This document shows, piece by piece, positions 14,301 to 26,600 of a stretch of DNA of 64,000 nt. A program made the position numbers and the translations under genes. This DNA is from Persea americana (lineage: Eukaryota > Streptophyta > Magnoliopsida > Laurales > Lauraceae): contig CM056820.1 in assembly GCA_029852735.1 (NCBI GenBank), positions 45,495,522-45,559,521 of the forward strand, given 5' to 3'. Below the pieces are notes generated by a model. The model saw only the letters and a program-made list of their open reading frames with translations. It had not been told where the DNA came from and did no database searches. Each line of letters begins with the position of its first letter. The first letter of the stretch is position 1.

Positions 14301-16687
14301 TGCAAGATTACAAAATCTTTTGTGTCACCGCTTCAGATTGGAGACGTGATAACACTCATCGCTTTTAAAATTTCTTTCCATGCAACTGTCCTCCTAAGGG
14401 CCCCTCTGTTTGCATGGAATTGACTTCTTAAGAACTTATTATCAAGTGAATCACACCGATGATCATTAAAGATTACGAGTGATGAAAGAGTTAGGGATGG
14501 AGCTATAGACAGGAGCGAATTGCTTTAATAGAGTGATATCTCGGATTTTATTGTTTCACTGTGGGGATGTTATGTCATGACCGTTTATATATTTCTAGTT
14601 TCATTTCTGGGGCAGAACATATATTCAAAAGCCTAGAAGTTCAATCCAGCATGAGTCAATCGCCGGAGACGGCTTGTGCGATTTTTTTCCCCCCACATTC
14701 ATGTCATATGGGAGTTCCCTAGATATGGGCTACAACAAGAAACGGGACTACCGATTCTTTCATTCTATTTTATGGTAATCTGGAAATGGATGGGTCTTGC
14801 GGCTTTATTCGGACACTCACGCAGCTTTACCGCCGCTTGCGTGGGAGGTAAAATCGCATTTTCCAGTTTTCAACCACTATGAGAGGAGGAAAACTGGCAG
14901 ATGCAGCATTACCGCCGCTCTAATCGGCGGTAAACTGGATTTTCCAGCTTTCCTCCGCTCCGAGAGGAGGAAAACAGGAAGTTGCAGCCTTACCGCCACT
15001 ATCATCGGCGGTAAGGTCCACGTTCGAGTTTTCCTCTGCTCTGAGTGGAGGAAAACTGGCAATTGCATCGTTACCGCCCCTCTCATCGGCGGTAAAGTCC
15101 ATTTTCCAGTTTTCCTCCGCTCAGAGAGGAGGAAAACTGGAAATTGCATTTATGCTGCGGGCACATATGGCGGAAACCTTTCAGTCCGATTTCTTATCCC
15201 CTTTTTACTCCCTTCTTTTGCTTGTTTGTGGGTCATGGGTTTGGGCTTAGTTCCACAAAATGAAGGACGGACATGCGTGAATAACGATTGGGTGAAATAA
15301 TATCAAATCACAGTAAGAGCACGATAAATCGAATGTCTGTCGTATTAGCCCCTCACTCTACTTTACGGGCAAAGTAAGCTTACCGGAACCGTTGCCTTGA
15401 AAAACCAGAGATCCCGATATCTACGATTGAGAATATTAGTGAGACCAGCGAAATCTTCATTTCAACAGGACAACCGGAAAAAAAGATCCTATACACGCAA
15501 ACATGCCCCGGTAGTCGATACATCGCTGCTTTTTTGTGCATGTGGACAGCTACGGGGTGTTCTGCTGCGGCCCAAATCTGTTATCGAGCTTGACCTGACC
15601 TGTTCCATCAGTCTTAGGGCCTGTTGGTTTGGTCCAGAGAGTTTCCAAACCCCAGCTTGTCAAAAAAAATATATAAAGTTTAGATGTCGATTGCAAGATT
15701 ACAAAATCTTTTGTGTCACCGCTTTAGATTGAAGACGTGATAACACTCATCGCTTTTAAAATTTCTTTCCATGCAACTGTCCACCTAAGGGCCCCTCTGT
15801 TTGCATGGAATTGACTTCTTAAGAACTTATTATCAAGTGAATCACACCGATGATCATTAAAGATTACGAGTGATGAAAGAGTTAGGGATGGAGCTGTAGA
15901 CAGGAGCGAATTGCTTTAATAGAGTGATATCTCGGATTTTATTGTTTCACTGTGGGGATGTTATGTGCTGACCGTTTATATATTTCTACTTTCATTTTTG
16001 GGGCAGTACATATATTCAAAAGCCTAGAAATTCAATCCAGCATGACTCAATCGCCGGAGACGGCTTGTGCGATTTTTTTCCCCCCACATTCATGTCATAT
16101 GGGAGTTCACTAGATATGGGCTACAACAGGAAACGGGACTACCGATTCTTTCATTCTATTTTATGGTAATCTGGAAATGGATGGGTCTTGCGGCTTTATT
16201 CGGACACTCACGCAGCTTTACCGCCGCTTGCGTGGGCGGTAAACTCGCATTTTCCAGTTTTCAACCACTATGCGAGGAGGAAAGCTGGCAGATGCAGCTT
16301 TACCGCCGCTCTAATCGGCGGTAAACTGGATTTTCCAGCTTTCCTCCGCTCCGAGAGGAGGAAGACCGGCAGTTGCAGTCTCACCGCCGCTCTCATCGGC
16401 GGTAAAGTCCACGTTCCAGTTTTCCTCTGCTCTGAGTGGAGGAAAACTGGCAATTGCAGCGTTACCGCCCCTCTCATCGGCGGTGAAGTCCATTTTCCAG
16501 TTTTCCTCCGCTCTGAGAGGAGGAAAACTGGAAATTGCATTTATGCTGCGGGCACATATGGCGGAAACCTTTCAGTCCGATTTCTTATCATCTTTTTACT
16601 CCCTTCTTTTGCTTGTTGGTGGGTCATGGGTTGGGGCTTAGTTCCACAAAATGAAGGACGGACATGGGTGAATAACAATTGGGTGAA
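8345..16687. repeat. Complete higher-order hexamer A-B-C-D-E-F
   Basis: Six successive monomers each carry diagnostic variants. A (8345): ctttacaggcaaag, caagtgtcctcc, catgggattg. B (9736): gtattggcccc, tataagtgag, ggggagttct. C (11125): gattttgttg, tttatagtttc. D (12515): gctttattgtgc, gagctctagac with agttacgaatgg. E (13906): ttgtaaaacc, gggaggtaaaatcg. F (15297): gtgctgaccg, tctactttc, attgaagacg. The same types recur elsewhere: A at 1 and 23644; B at 25034; C at 27814; D at 2782, 16688 and, more diverged, 29204; E at 4173 and 18079; F at 6954 and 19470. The type assignment is from reading marker sites, not from an alignment. Confidence 0.8.
12515..16687. repeat. D-E-F trimer, first copy (about 4,173 bp)
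   Basis: Near-identical to the next 4,173 bp. By eye I find about a dozen substitutions between the two trimers, for example cagcttatc versus cagcttgtc and gacaggagcg versus gacatgagcg, and no length difference. This is much closer than neighbouring monomers are to one another, so the duplication is recent. Confidence 0.85.
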
Positions 16688-19600
16688 ATAATATCAAATC
16701 ACAGTAAAAGCACGATAAATCGAATGTCTCTCGTATTAGCCCCTCACTCTTCTTTACGGGCAAAGTAAGCTTACCGGAACCGTTGCCTTGAAAAACTAGA
16801 GATCCCGATATCTACGATTGAGAATATTAGTGAGACCAGCGAAATCTTCATTTCAACAGGACAACCGAAAAAAAAGATCCTATACACGCAAACATGCCCC
16901 GGTAGTCGATACATCGCTGCTTTATTGTGCATGTGGACAGCTACGGGGTGTTCTGCTGCGGCCCAAATCTGTTATCGAGCTTGACCTGACCTGTTCCATC
17001 AGTCCTAGGGCCTGTTGGTTTGGTCCAGAGAGTTTCCAAACCCCAGCTTGTCAAAAAATATATATAAAGTTTAGATGTCGATTGCAAGATTACAAAATCT
17101 TTTGTGTCACCGCTTTAGATTGGAGACGTGATAACACTCATCGCTTTTCAAATTTCTTTCCATGCAACTGTCCTCCTAAGGGCCCCTCTGTTTGCATGGA
17201 ATTGACCTCTTAAGAACTTATTATCAAGTAAATCACACCGATGATCATTAAAGAGTACGAGTGATGAAAGAGTTACGAATGGAGCTCTAGACAGGAGCGA
17301 ATTGCTTTAATAGAGTGATATCTCGGATTTTATTGTTTCACTGTGGGGATGTTATGTGATGACCGTTTATATATTTCTAGTTTCATTTCTGGGGCAGTAC
17401 ATATATTCAAAAGCCTAGAAATTCAATCCAGCATGACTCAATCGCCGGAGACGGCTTGTGCGATTTTTTTCCCCCCACATTCATGTCTTATGGGAGTTCA
17501 CTAGATATGGGCTACAAGAAGAAACGGGACTACCGATTCTTTCATTCTATTTTATGGTAATCTGGAAATGGATGGGTCTTGCGGCTTTATTCGGACACTC
17601 ACGCAGCTTTACCGCCGCTTGCGTGGGCGGTAAACTCGCATTTTCCAGTTTTCAACCACTATGAGAGGAGGAAAACTGGCAGATACAGCTTTACCGCCGC
17701 TCTAATCGGCGGTAAACTGGATTTTCCAGCTTTCCTCCGCTCCGAGAGGAGGAAAACCGGCAGTTGCAGCCTTACCGCCGCTCGCATCGGCGGTAAAGTC
17801 CACGTTCCAGTTTTCCTCTGCTCTGAGTGGAGGAAAACTGGCAATTGCATCGTTACCGCCCCTCTCATCGGCGGTAAAGTCCATTTTCAAGTTTTCCTCC
17901 GCTCTGAGAGGAGGAAAACTGGAAATTGCATTTATGCTGCGGGCACATATGGCGGAAACCTTTCAGTCCGATTTCTTATCCTCTTTTTACTCCCTTCTTT
18001 TGCTTGTTTGTGGGTCATGGGTCTGGGCTTAGTTCCACAAAATGAAGGACGGACATGCGTGAATAACGATTGGGTGAAATAATATCAAATCACAGTAAAA
18101 GCACGATAAATCGAATGTCTGTCGTATTAGCCCCTCACTCTACTTTACGGGCAAAGTAAGCTTACCGGAACCGTTGCCTTGTAAAACCAGAGATCCCGAT
18201 ATCTACGATTGAGAATATTAGTGAGACCAGCGAAATCTTCATTTCAACAGGACAACCGGAAAAAAAGATCCTATACACGCAAACATGCCCCGGTAGTCGA
18301 TACATCGCTGCTTTTTTGTGCATGTGGACAGCTACGGGGTGTTCTGCTGCGGCCCAAATCTGTTATCGAGCTTGTCCTGACCTGTTCCATCAGTCCTAGG
18401 GCCTGTTGGTTAGGTCCAGAGAGTTTCCAAACCCCAGCTTGTCAAAAAATATATATAAAGTTTAGATGTCGATTGCAAGATTACAAAATCTTTTGTGTCA
18501 CCGCTTCAGATTGGAGACGTGATAACACTCATCGCTTTTAAAATTTCTTTCCATGCAACTGTCCTCCTAAGGGCCCCTCTGTTTGCATGGAATTGACTTC
18601 TTAAGAACTTATTATCAAGTGAATCACACCGATGATCATTAAAGATTACGAGTGATGAAAGAGTTAGGGATGGAGCTATAGACATGAGCGAATTGCTTTA
18701 ATAGAGTGATATCTCGGATTTTATTGTTTCACTGTGGGGATGTTATGTCATGACCGTTTATATATTTCTAGTTTCATTTCTGGGGCAGAACATATATTCA
18801 AAAGCCTAGAAGTTCAATCCAGCATGAGTCAATCGCCGGAGACGGCTTGTGCGATTTTTTTCCCCCCACATTCATGTCATATGGGAGTTCCCTAGATATG
18901 GGCTACAACAAGAAACGGGACTACCGATTCTTTCATTCTATTTTATGGTAATCTGGAAATGGATGGGTCTTGCGGCTTTATTCGGACACTCACGCAGCTT
19001 TACCGCCGCTTGCGTGGGAGGTAAAATCGCATTTTCCAGTTTTCAACCACTATGAGAGGAGGAAAACTGGCAGATGCAGCATTACCGCCGCTCTAATCGG
19101 CGGTAAACTGGATTTTCCAGCTTTCCTCCGCTCCGAGAGGAGGAAAACAGGAAGTTGCAGCCTTACCGCCACTATCATCGGCGGTAAGGTCCACGTTCGA
19201 GTTTTCCTCTGCTCTGAGTGGAGGAAAACTGGCAATTGCATCGTTACCGCCCCTCTCATCGGCGGTAAAGTCCATTTTCCAGTTTTCCTCCGCTCAGAGA
19301 GGAGGAAAACTGGAAATTGCATTTATGCTGCGGGCACATATGGCAGAAACCTTTCAGTCCGATTTCTTATCCCCTTTTTACTCCCTTCTTTTGCTTGTTT
19401 GTGGGTCATGGGTTTGGGCTTAGTTCCACAAAATGAAGGACGGACATGCGTGAATAACGATTGGGTGAAATAATATCAAATCACAGTAAGAGCACGATAA
19501 ATCGAATGTCTGTCGTATTAGCCCCTCACTCTACTTTACGGGCAAAGTAAGCTTACCGGAACCGTTGCCTTGAAAAACCAGAGATCCCGATATCTACGAT

Positions 19601-20860
19601 TGAGAATATTAGTGAGACCAGCGAAATCTTCATTTCAACAGGACAACCGGAAAAAAAGATCCTATACACGCAAACATGCCCCGGTAGTCGATACATCGCT
19701 GCTTTTTTGTGCATGTGGACAGCTACGGGGTGTTCTGCTGCGGCCCAAATCTGTTATCGAGCTTGACCTGACCTGTTCCATCAGTCTTAGGGCCTGTTGG
19801 TTTGGTCCAGAGAGTTTCCAAACCCCAGCTTGTCAAAAAAAATATATAAAGTTTAGATGTCGATTGCAAGATTACAAAATCTTTTGTGTCACCGCTTTAG
19901 ATTGAAGACGTGATAACACTCATCGCTTTTAAAATTTCTTTCCATGCAACTGTCCACCTAAGGGCCCCTCTGTTTGCATGGAATTGACTTCTTAAGAACT
20001 TATTATCAAGTGAATCACACCGATGATCATTAAAGATTACGAGTGATGAAAGAGTTAGGGATGGAGCTGTAGACAGGAGCGAATTGCTTTAATAGAGTGA
20101 TATCTCGGATTTTATTGTTTCACTGTGGGGATGTTATGTGCTGACCGTTTATATATTTCTACTTTCATTTTTGGGGCAGTACATATATTCAAAAGCCTAG
20201 AAATTCAATCCAGCATGACTCAATCGCCGGAGACGGCTTGTGCGATTTTTTTCCCCCCACATTCATGTCATATGGGAGTTCACTAGATATGGGCTACAAC
20301 AGGAAACGGGACTACCGATTCTTTCATTCTATTTTATGGTAATCTGGAAATGGATGGGTCTTGCGGCTTTATTCGGACACTCACGCAGCTTTACCGCCGC
20401 TTGCGTGGGCGGTAAACTCGCATTTTCCAGTTTTCAACCACTATGCGAGGAGGAAAGCTGGCAGATGCAGCTTTACCGCCGCTCTAATCGGCGGTAAACT
20501 GGATTTTCCAGCTTTCCTCCGCTCCGAGAGGAGGAAGACCGGCAGTTGCAGTCTCACCGCCGCTCTCATCGGCGGTAAAGTCCACGTTCCAGTTTTCCTC
20601 CGCTCTGAGTGGAGGAAAACTGGCAATTGCAGCGTTACCGCCCCTCTCATCGGCGGTAAAGTCCATTTTCCAGTTTTCCTCCGCTCTGAGAGGAGGAAAA
20701 CTGGAAATTGCATTTATGCTGCGGGCACATATGGCGGAAACCTTTCAGTCCGATTTCTTATCCTCTTTTTACTCCCTTCTTTTGCTTGTTGGTGGGTCAT
20801 GGGTTGGGGCTTAGTTCCACAAAATGAAGGACGGACATGCGTGAATAACAATTGGGTGAA
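16688..20860. repeat. D-E-F trimer, second copy
   Basis: Direct tandem duplicate of the preceding trimer, at exactly three monomer lengths. Private changes include atggcagaaacc in the E copy and ctccgctctgagtgg in the F copy. Confidence 0.85.
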
Positions 20861-22251
20861 ATAATATCAAATCACAGTAAAAGCACGATAAATCGAATGT
20901 CTCTCGTATTAGCCCCTCACTCTTCTTTACGGGCAAAGTAAGCTTACCGGAACCGTTGCCTTGAAAAAACAGAGATCCCGATATCTACGATTGAGAATAT
21001 TAGTGAGACCAGCGAAATCTTCATTTCAACAGGACAATCGGAAAAAAAGATCCTATACACGCAAACATGCCCCGGTAGTCGATACATCGCTGCTTTTTTG
21101 TGCATGTGGACAGCTACGGGGTGTTCTGCTGCGGCCCAAATCTGTTATCGAGCTTGACCTGACCTGTTCCATCAGTCCTAGGGCCTGTTGGTTTGGTCCA
21201 GAGAGTTTCCAAACCCCAGCTTGTCAAAAAAAATATATAAAGTTTAGATGTCGATTGCAAGATTACAAAATCTTTTGTGTCACCGCTTCAGATTGGAGAC
21301 GTGATAACACTCATCGCTTTTAAAATTTCTTTCCATGCAAGTGTCCTCCTAAGGGCCCCTCTGTTTGCATGGGATTGACTTCTTAAGAACTTATTATCAA
21401 GTGAATCACGCCGATGATCATTAAAGATTACGAGTGATGAAAGAGTTAGGGATGGAGCTGTAGACAGGAGCGAATTGCTTTAATAGAGTGACATCTCGGA
21501 TTTTATTGTTTCACTGTGGGGATGTTATGTGATGACCGTTTATATATTTCTAGTTTCATTTCTGGGGCAGTACATATATTCAAAAGCCTAGAAATTCAAT
21601 CCAGCATGAGTCAATCGCCGGAGACGGCTTGTGTGATTTTTCTCCCCCCACATTCATGTCATATGAGAGTTCACTAGATATGAGCTACAAGAAGAAACGG
21701 GACTACCGATTCTTTCATTCTATTTTATGGTAATCTGGAAATGGATGGGTCTTGCGGCTTTATTCGGACACTCACGCAGCTTTACCGCCGCTTGCGTGGG
21801 AGGTAAAATCGCATTTTCCAGTTTTCAACCACTATGAGAGGAGGAAAACTGGCAGATGCAGCATTACCGCCGCTCTAATCGGCGGTAAACTGGATTTTCC
21901 AGCTTTCCTCCGCTCCGAGAGGAGGAAAACAGGAAGTTGCAGCCTTACCGCCGCTATCATCGGCGGTAAAGTCCACGTTCCAGTTTTCCTCTGCTCTGAG
22001 TAGAGGAAAACTGGCAATTGCAGCGTTACCGCCCCTCGCATCGGCGGTAAAGTCCATTTTCCAGTTTTCCTCCGCTCAGAGAGGAGGAGAACTGGAAATT
22101 GCATTTATGCTGCGGGCACATATGGCGGAAACCTTTCAGTCCGATTTCTTATCCTCTTTTTACTCCCTTCTTTTGCTTTTTTGTGGGTCATGGGTCTGGG
22201 CTTAGTTCCACAAAATGAGGGACGGACATGCGTGAATAACGATTGGGTGAA
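20861..22251. repeat. Mosaic monomer A/E
   Basis: Type A markers run to about 21699 (caagtgtcctcc, catgggattg, atgagagttcac). The remainder matches the back half of the monomer at 4173 (gggaggtaaaatcg, gcagcattaccgcc, aacaggaagttgc). The switch lies near aagaagaaacggg. Confidence 0.75.
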
Positions 22252-23643
22252 ATAATATCAAATCACAGTAAAAGCACGATAAATCGAATGTCATGGTGTA
22301 TTAGCCCCTCACTCTACTTTACGGGCAAAGTAAGCTTACCGGAACCGTTGCCTTGTAAAACCAGAGATCCCGATATCTACGATTGAGAATATTAGTGAGA
22401 CCAGCGAAATCTTCATTTCAACAGGACAACCGGAAAAAAAGATCCTATACACGCAAACTTGCCCCGGTAGTCGATACATCGCTGCTTTTTTGTGCATGTG
22501 GACAGCTACGGGGTGTTCTGCTGCGGCCCAAATCTGCTATCGAGCTTGACCTGACCTGTTCCATCAGTCTTAGGGCCTGTTGGTTTGGTCCAGAGAGTTT
22601 CAAAACCCCAGCTTGTCAAAAAATATATATAAAGTTTAGATGTCGATTGCAAGATTACAAAATCTTTTGTGTCACCGCTTTAGATTGAAGACGTGATAAC
22701 ACTCATCGCTTTTAAAATTTCTTTCCATGCAACTGTCCACCTAAGGGCCCCTCTGTTTGCATGGAATTGACTTCTTAAGAACTTATTATCAAGTGAATCA
22801 CACCGATGATCATTAAAGATTACGAGTGATGAAAGAGTTAGGGATGGTGCTGTAGACAGGAGCGAATTGCTTTAATAGGGTGATATCTCGGATTTTATTG
22901 TTTCACTGTGGGGATGTTATGTGCTGACCGTTTATATATTTCTACTTTCATTTCTGGGGCAGTACATATATTCAAAAGCCTAGAAATTCAATCCAGCATG
23001 ACTCAATCGCCGGAGACGGCTTGTGCGATTTTTTTCCCCCCACATTCATGTCATATGGGAGTTCACTAGATATGGGCTACAACAGGAAACGGGACTACCG
23101 ATTCTTTCATTCTATTTTATGGTAATCTGGAAATGGATGGGTCTTGCAGCTTTATTCGGACACTCACGCAGCTTTACCGCCGCTTGCGTGGGCGGTAAAC
23201 TCGCATTTTCCAGTTTTCAACCACTATGCGAGGAGTAAAACTGGCAGATGCAGCTTTACCGCCGCTCTAATCGGTGGTAAACTGGATTTTCCACCTTTCC
23301 TCCGCTCCGAGAGGAGGAAAACCGGCAGTTGCAGTCTCACCGCCGCTCTCATCGGCGGTAAAGTCCACGTTCCAGTTTTCCTCTGCTCTGAGTGGAGGAA
23401 AACTGGCAATTGCAGCGTTACCGCCCCTCTCATCGGCGGTAAAGTCCATTTTCCAGTTTTCCTCCGCTCTGAGAGGAGGAAAACTGGAAATTGCATTTAT
23501 GCTGCGGGCACATATGGCGGAAACCTTTCAGTCCGATTTCTTATCCTCTTTTTACTCCCTTCTTTTGCTTGTTGGTGGGTAATGGGTTGGGGCTTAGTTC
23601 CACAAAATGAAGGACGGACATGCGTGAATAACAATTGGGTGAA
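22252..23643. repeat. Mosaic monomer E-like/F
   Basis: The first 420 or so bases match the front of 5564 (gtttcaaaacccc, cagtcttagggcc). From attgaagacg onward it matches 6954 (caactgtccacc, gtgctgaccg, tctactttc). At 1392 bp it is the longest monomer. Confidence 0.75.
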
Positions 23644-26600
23644 ATAATATCAAATCACAGTAAAAGCACGATAAATCGAATGTCTCTCGTATTAGCCCCT
23701 CACTCTTCTTTACAGGCAAAGTAAGCTTACCGGAACCGTTGCCTTGAAAAACCAGAGATCCCGATATCTACGATTGAGAATATTAGTGAGACCAGCGAAA
23801 TCTTCATTTCAAAAGGACAATCGGAAAAAAAGATCCTATACACGCAAACATGCCCCGGTAGTCAATACATCGCTGCTTTTTTGTGCATGCGGACAGCTAC
23901 GGGGTGTTCTGCTGCGGCCCAAATCTGTTATCGAGCTTGACCTGACCTGTTCCATCAGTCCTAGGGCCTGTTGGTTTGGTCCAGAGAGTTTCCAAACCCC
24001 AGCTTGTCAAAAAAAATATATAAAGTTTAGATGTCGATTGCAAGATTACAAAATCTTTTGTGTCACCGCTTCAGATTGGAGACGTGATAACACTCATCGC
24101 TTTTAAAATTTCTTTCCATGCAAGTGTCCTCCTAAGGGCCCCTCTGTTTGCATGGGATTGACTTCTTAAGAACTTATTATCAAGTGAATCACACCGATGA
24201 TCATTAAAGATTACGAGTGATGAAAGAGTTAGGGATGGAGCTGTAGACAGGAGCGAATTGCTTTAATAGAGTGACATCTCGGATTTTATTGTTTCACTGT
24301 GGGGATGTTATGTGATGACCGTTTATATATTTCTAGTTTCATTTCTGGGGCAGTACATATATTCAAAAGCCTAGAAATTCAATCCAGCATGAGTCAATCG
24401 CCGGAGACGGCTTGTGTGATTTTTCTCCCCCCACATTCATGTCATATGAGAGTTCACTAGATATGAGCTACAAGAAGAAACGAGACTACCGATTCTTTCA
24501 TTCTATTTTATGTTAATCTAAAAGTGGTTGGGTCTTTCGGCTTTATTCGGACACTAGCGCAGCTTTACCGCCGCTTGCGTGGGCGGTAAACTCGCATTTT
24601 CCAGTTTTCATCCACTATGAGAGGAGGAAACTGGCAGATGCAGCTTTACCGCCGCTCTAATCGGCGGTAAATTGGATTTTCCTCCTTTCCTCCGCCCCGA
24701 GAGGAGATAAACCGGCAGTTGCAGCCTTACCGCCGCTCTCATCGGCGGTAAAGTCCACGTTCCAGTTTTCCTCTGCTCTGAGTGGAGGAAAACTTGCAAT
24801 TGCATCGTTACCGCCCCTCTCATCGGCGGTAAAGTCCATTTTCCAGTTTTCCTCCGCTCAGAGAGGAGGAAAACTGGAAATTGCATTTATGCTGCGGGCA
24901 CATATGGCGGAAACCTTTCAGTCCGATTTCTTATCCCCTTTTTACTCCCTTCTTTTGCTTGTTTGTGGGTCATGGGTTTGGGCTTAGTTCCACAAAATGA
25001 AGGACGGACATGCGTGAATAACGATTGGGTGAAATAATATCAAATCACAGTAAAAGCACGATAAATCGACTGTCTCTCGTATTGGCCCCTCACTCTTCTT
25101 TACGGGCAAAGTAAGCTTACCGGAACCGTTGCCTTGAAAAACCAGAGATCCCGATATCTACGATTGAGAATATAAGTGAGACCAGCGAAGTCTTCATTTC
25201 AACAGGACAACCGGAAAAAAAGATCCTATACACGCAAACATGCCCCGGTAGTCGATACATCGCTGCTTTTTTGTGCATGTGGACAGCTACGGGGAGTTCT
25301 GCTGCGGCCCAAATCTGTTATCGAGCTTGACCTTACCTGTTCCATCAGTCCTAGGGCCTGTTGGTTTGGTCCAGAGAGTTTCCAAACCCCAGCTTGTCAA
25401 AAAAAATATATAAAGTTTAGATGTCGATTGCAAGATTACAAAATCTTTTGTGTCACCGCTTTAGATTGGAGACGTGATAACACTCATCGCTTTTAAAATT
25501 TCTTTCCATGCAACTGTCCTCCTAAGGGCCCCTCTGTTTGCATGGAATTGACTTCTTAAGAACTTATTATTAAGTGAATCACACCGATGATCATTAAAGA
25601 GTACGAGTGATGAAAGAGTTAGGGATGGAGCTGTAGACAGGAGCGAATTGCTTTAATAGAGTGATATCTCGGATTTTATTGTTTCACTGTGGGGATGTTA
25701 TGTGATGACCGTTTATATATTTCTAGTTTCATTTCTGGGGCAGTACATATATTCAAAAGCCTAGAAATTCAATCCAGCATGACTCAATCGCCGGAGACGG
25801 CTTGTGCGATTTTTTTCCCCCCACATTCATGTCATATGGGAGTTCACTAGATATGGGCTACAAGAAGAAACGGGACTACCGATTCTTTCATTCTATTTTA
25901 TGGTAATTCTGAAATGGATGGGTCTTGCGGCTTTATTCGGACACTCACGCAGCTTTACCGCCGCTTGCGTGGGCGGTAAACTCGCATTTTCCAGTTTTCA
26001 TCCACTGTGAGAGGAGGAAACTGGCAGATGCAGCTTTACCGCCGCTCTAATCGGCGGTAAATTGGATTTTCCACCTTTCCTCCGCCCCGAGAGGAGAAAA
26101 ACCGGCAGTTGCAGCCTTACCGCCGCTCTCATCGGCGGTAAAGTCCGCGTTCCAGTTTTCCTCTGCTCTGAGTAGAGGAAAACTGGCAATTGCAGCGTTA
26201 CCGCCCCTCGCATCGGCGGTAAAGTCCATTTTCCAGTTTTCCTCCGCTCAGAGAGGAGGAAAACTGGAAATTGCATTTATGCTGCGGGCACATATGGCGG
26301 AAACCTTTCAGTCCGATTTCTTATCCTCTTTTTACTCCCTTCTTTTGCTTGTTTGTGGGTCATGGGTTTGGGCTTAGTTCCACAAAATGAAGGACGGACA
26401 TGCGTGAATAACGATTGGGTGAAATAATATCAAATGACAGTAAGAGCACGATAAATCGAATGTCTGTCGTATTAGCCCCTCACTCTACTTTACGGGCAAA
26501 GTAAGCTTACCGGAACCGTTGCCTTGAAAAACCAGAGATCCCGATATCTACGATTGAGAATATAAGTGAGACCAGCGAAGTCTTCATTTCAACAGGACAA

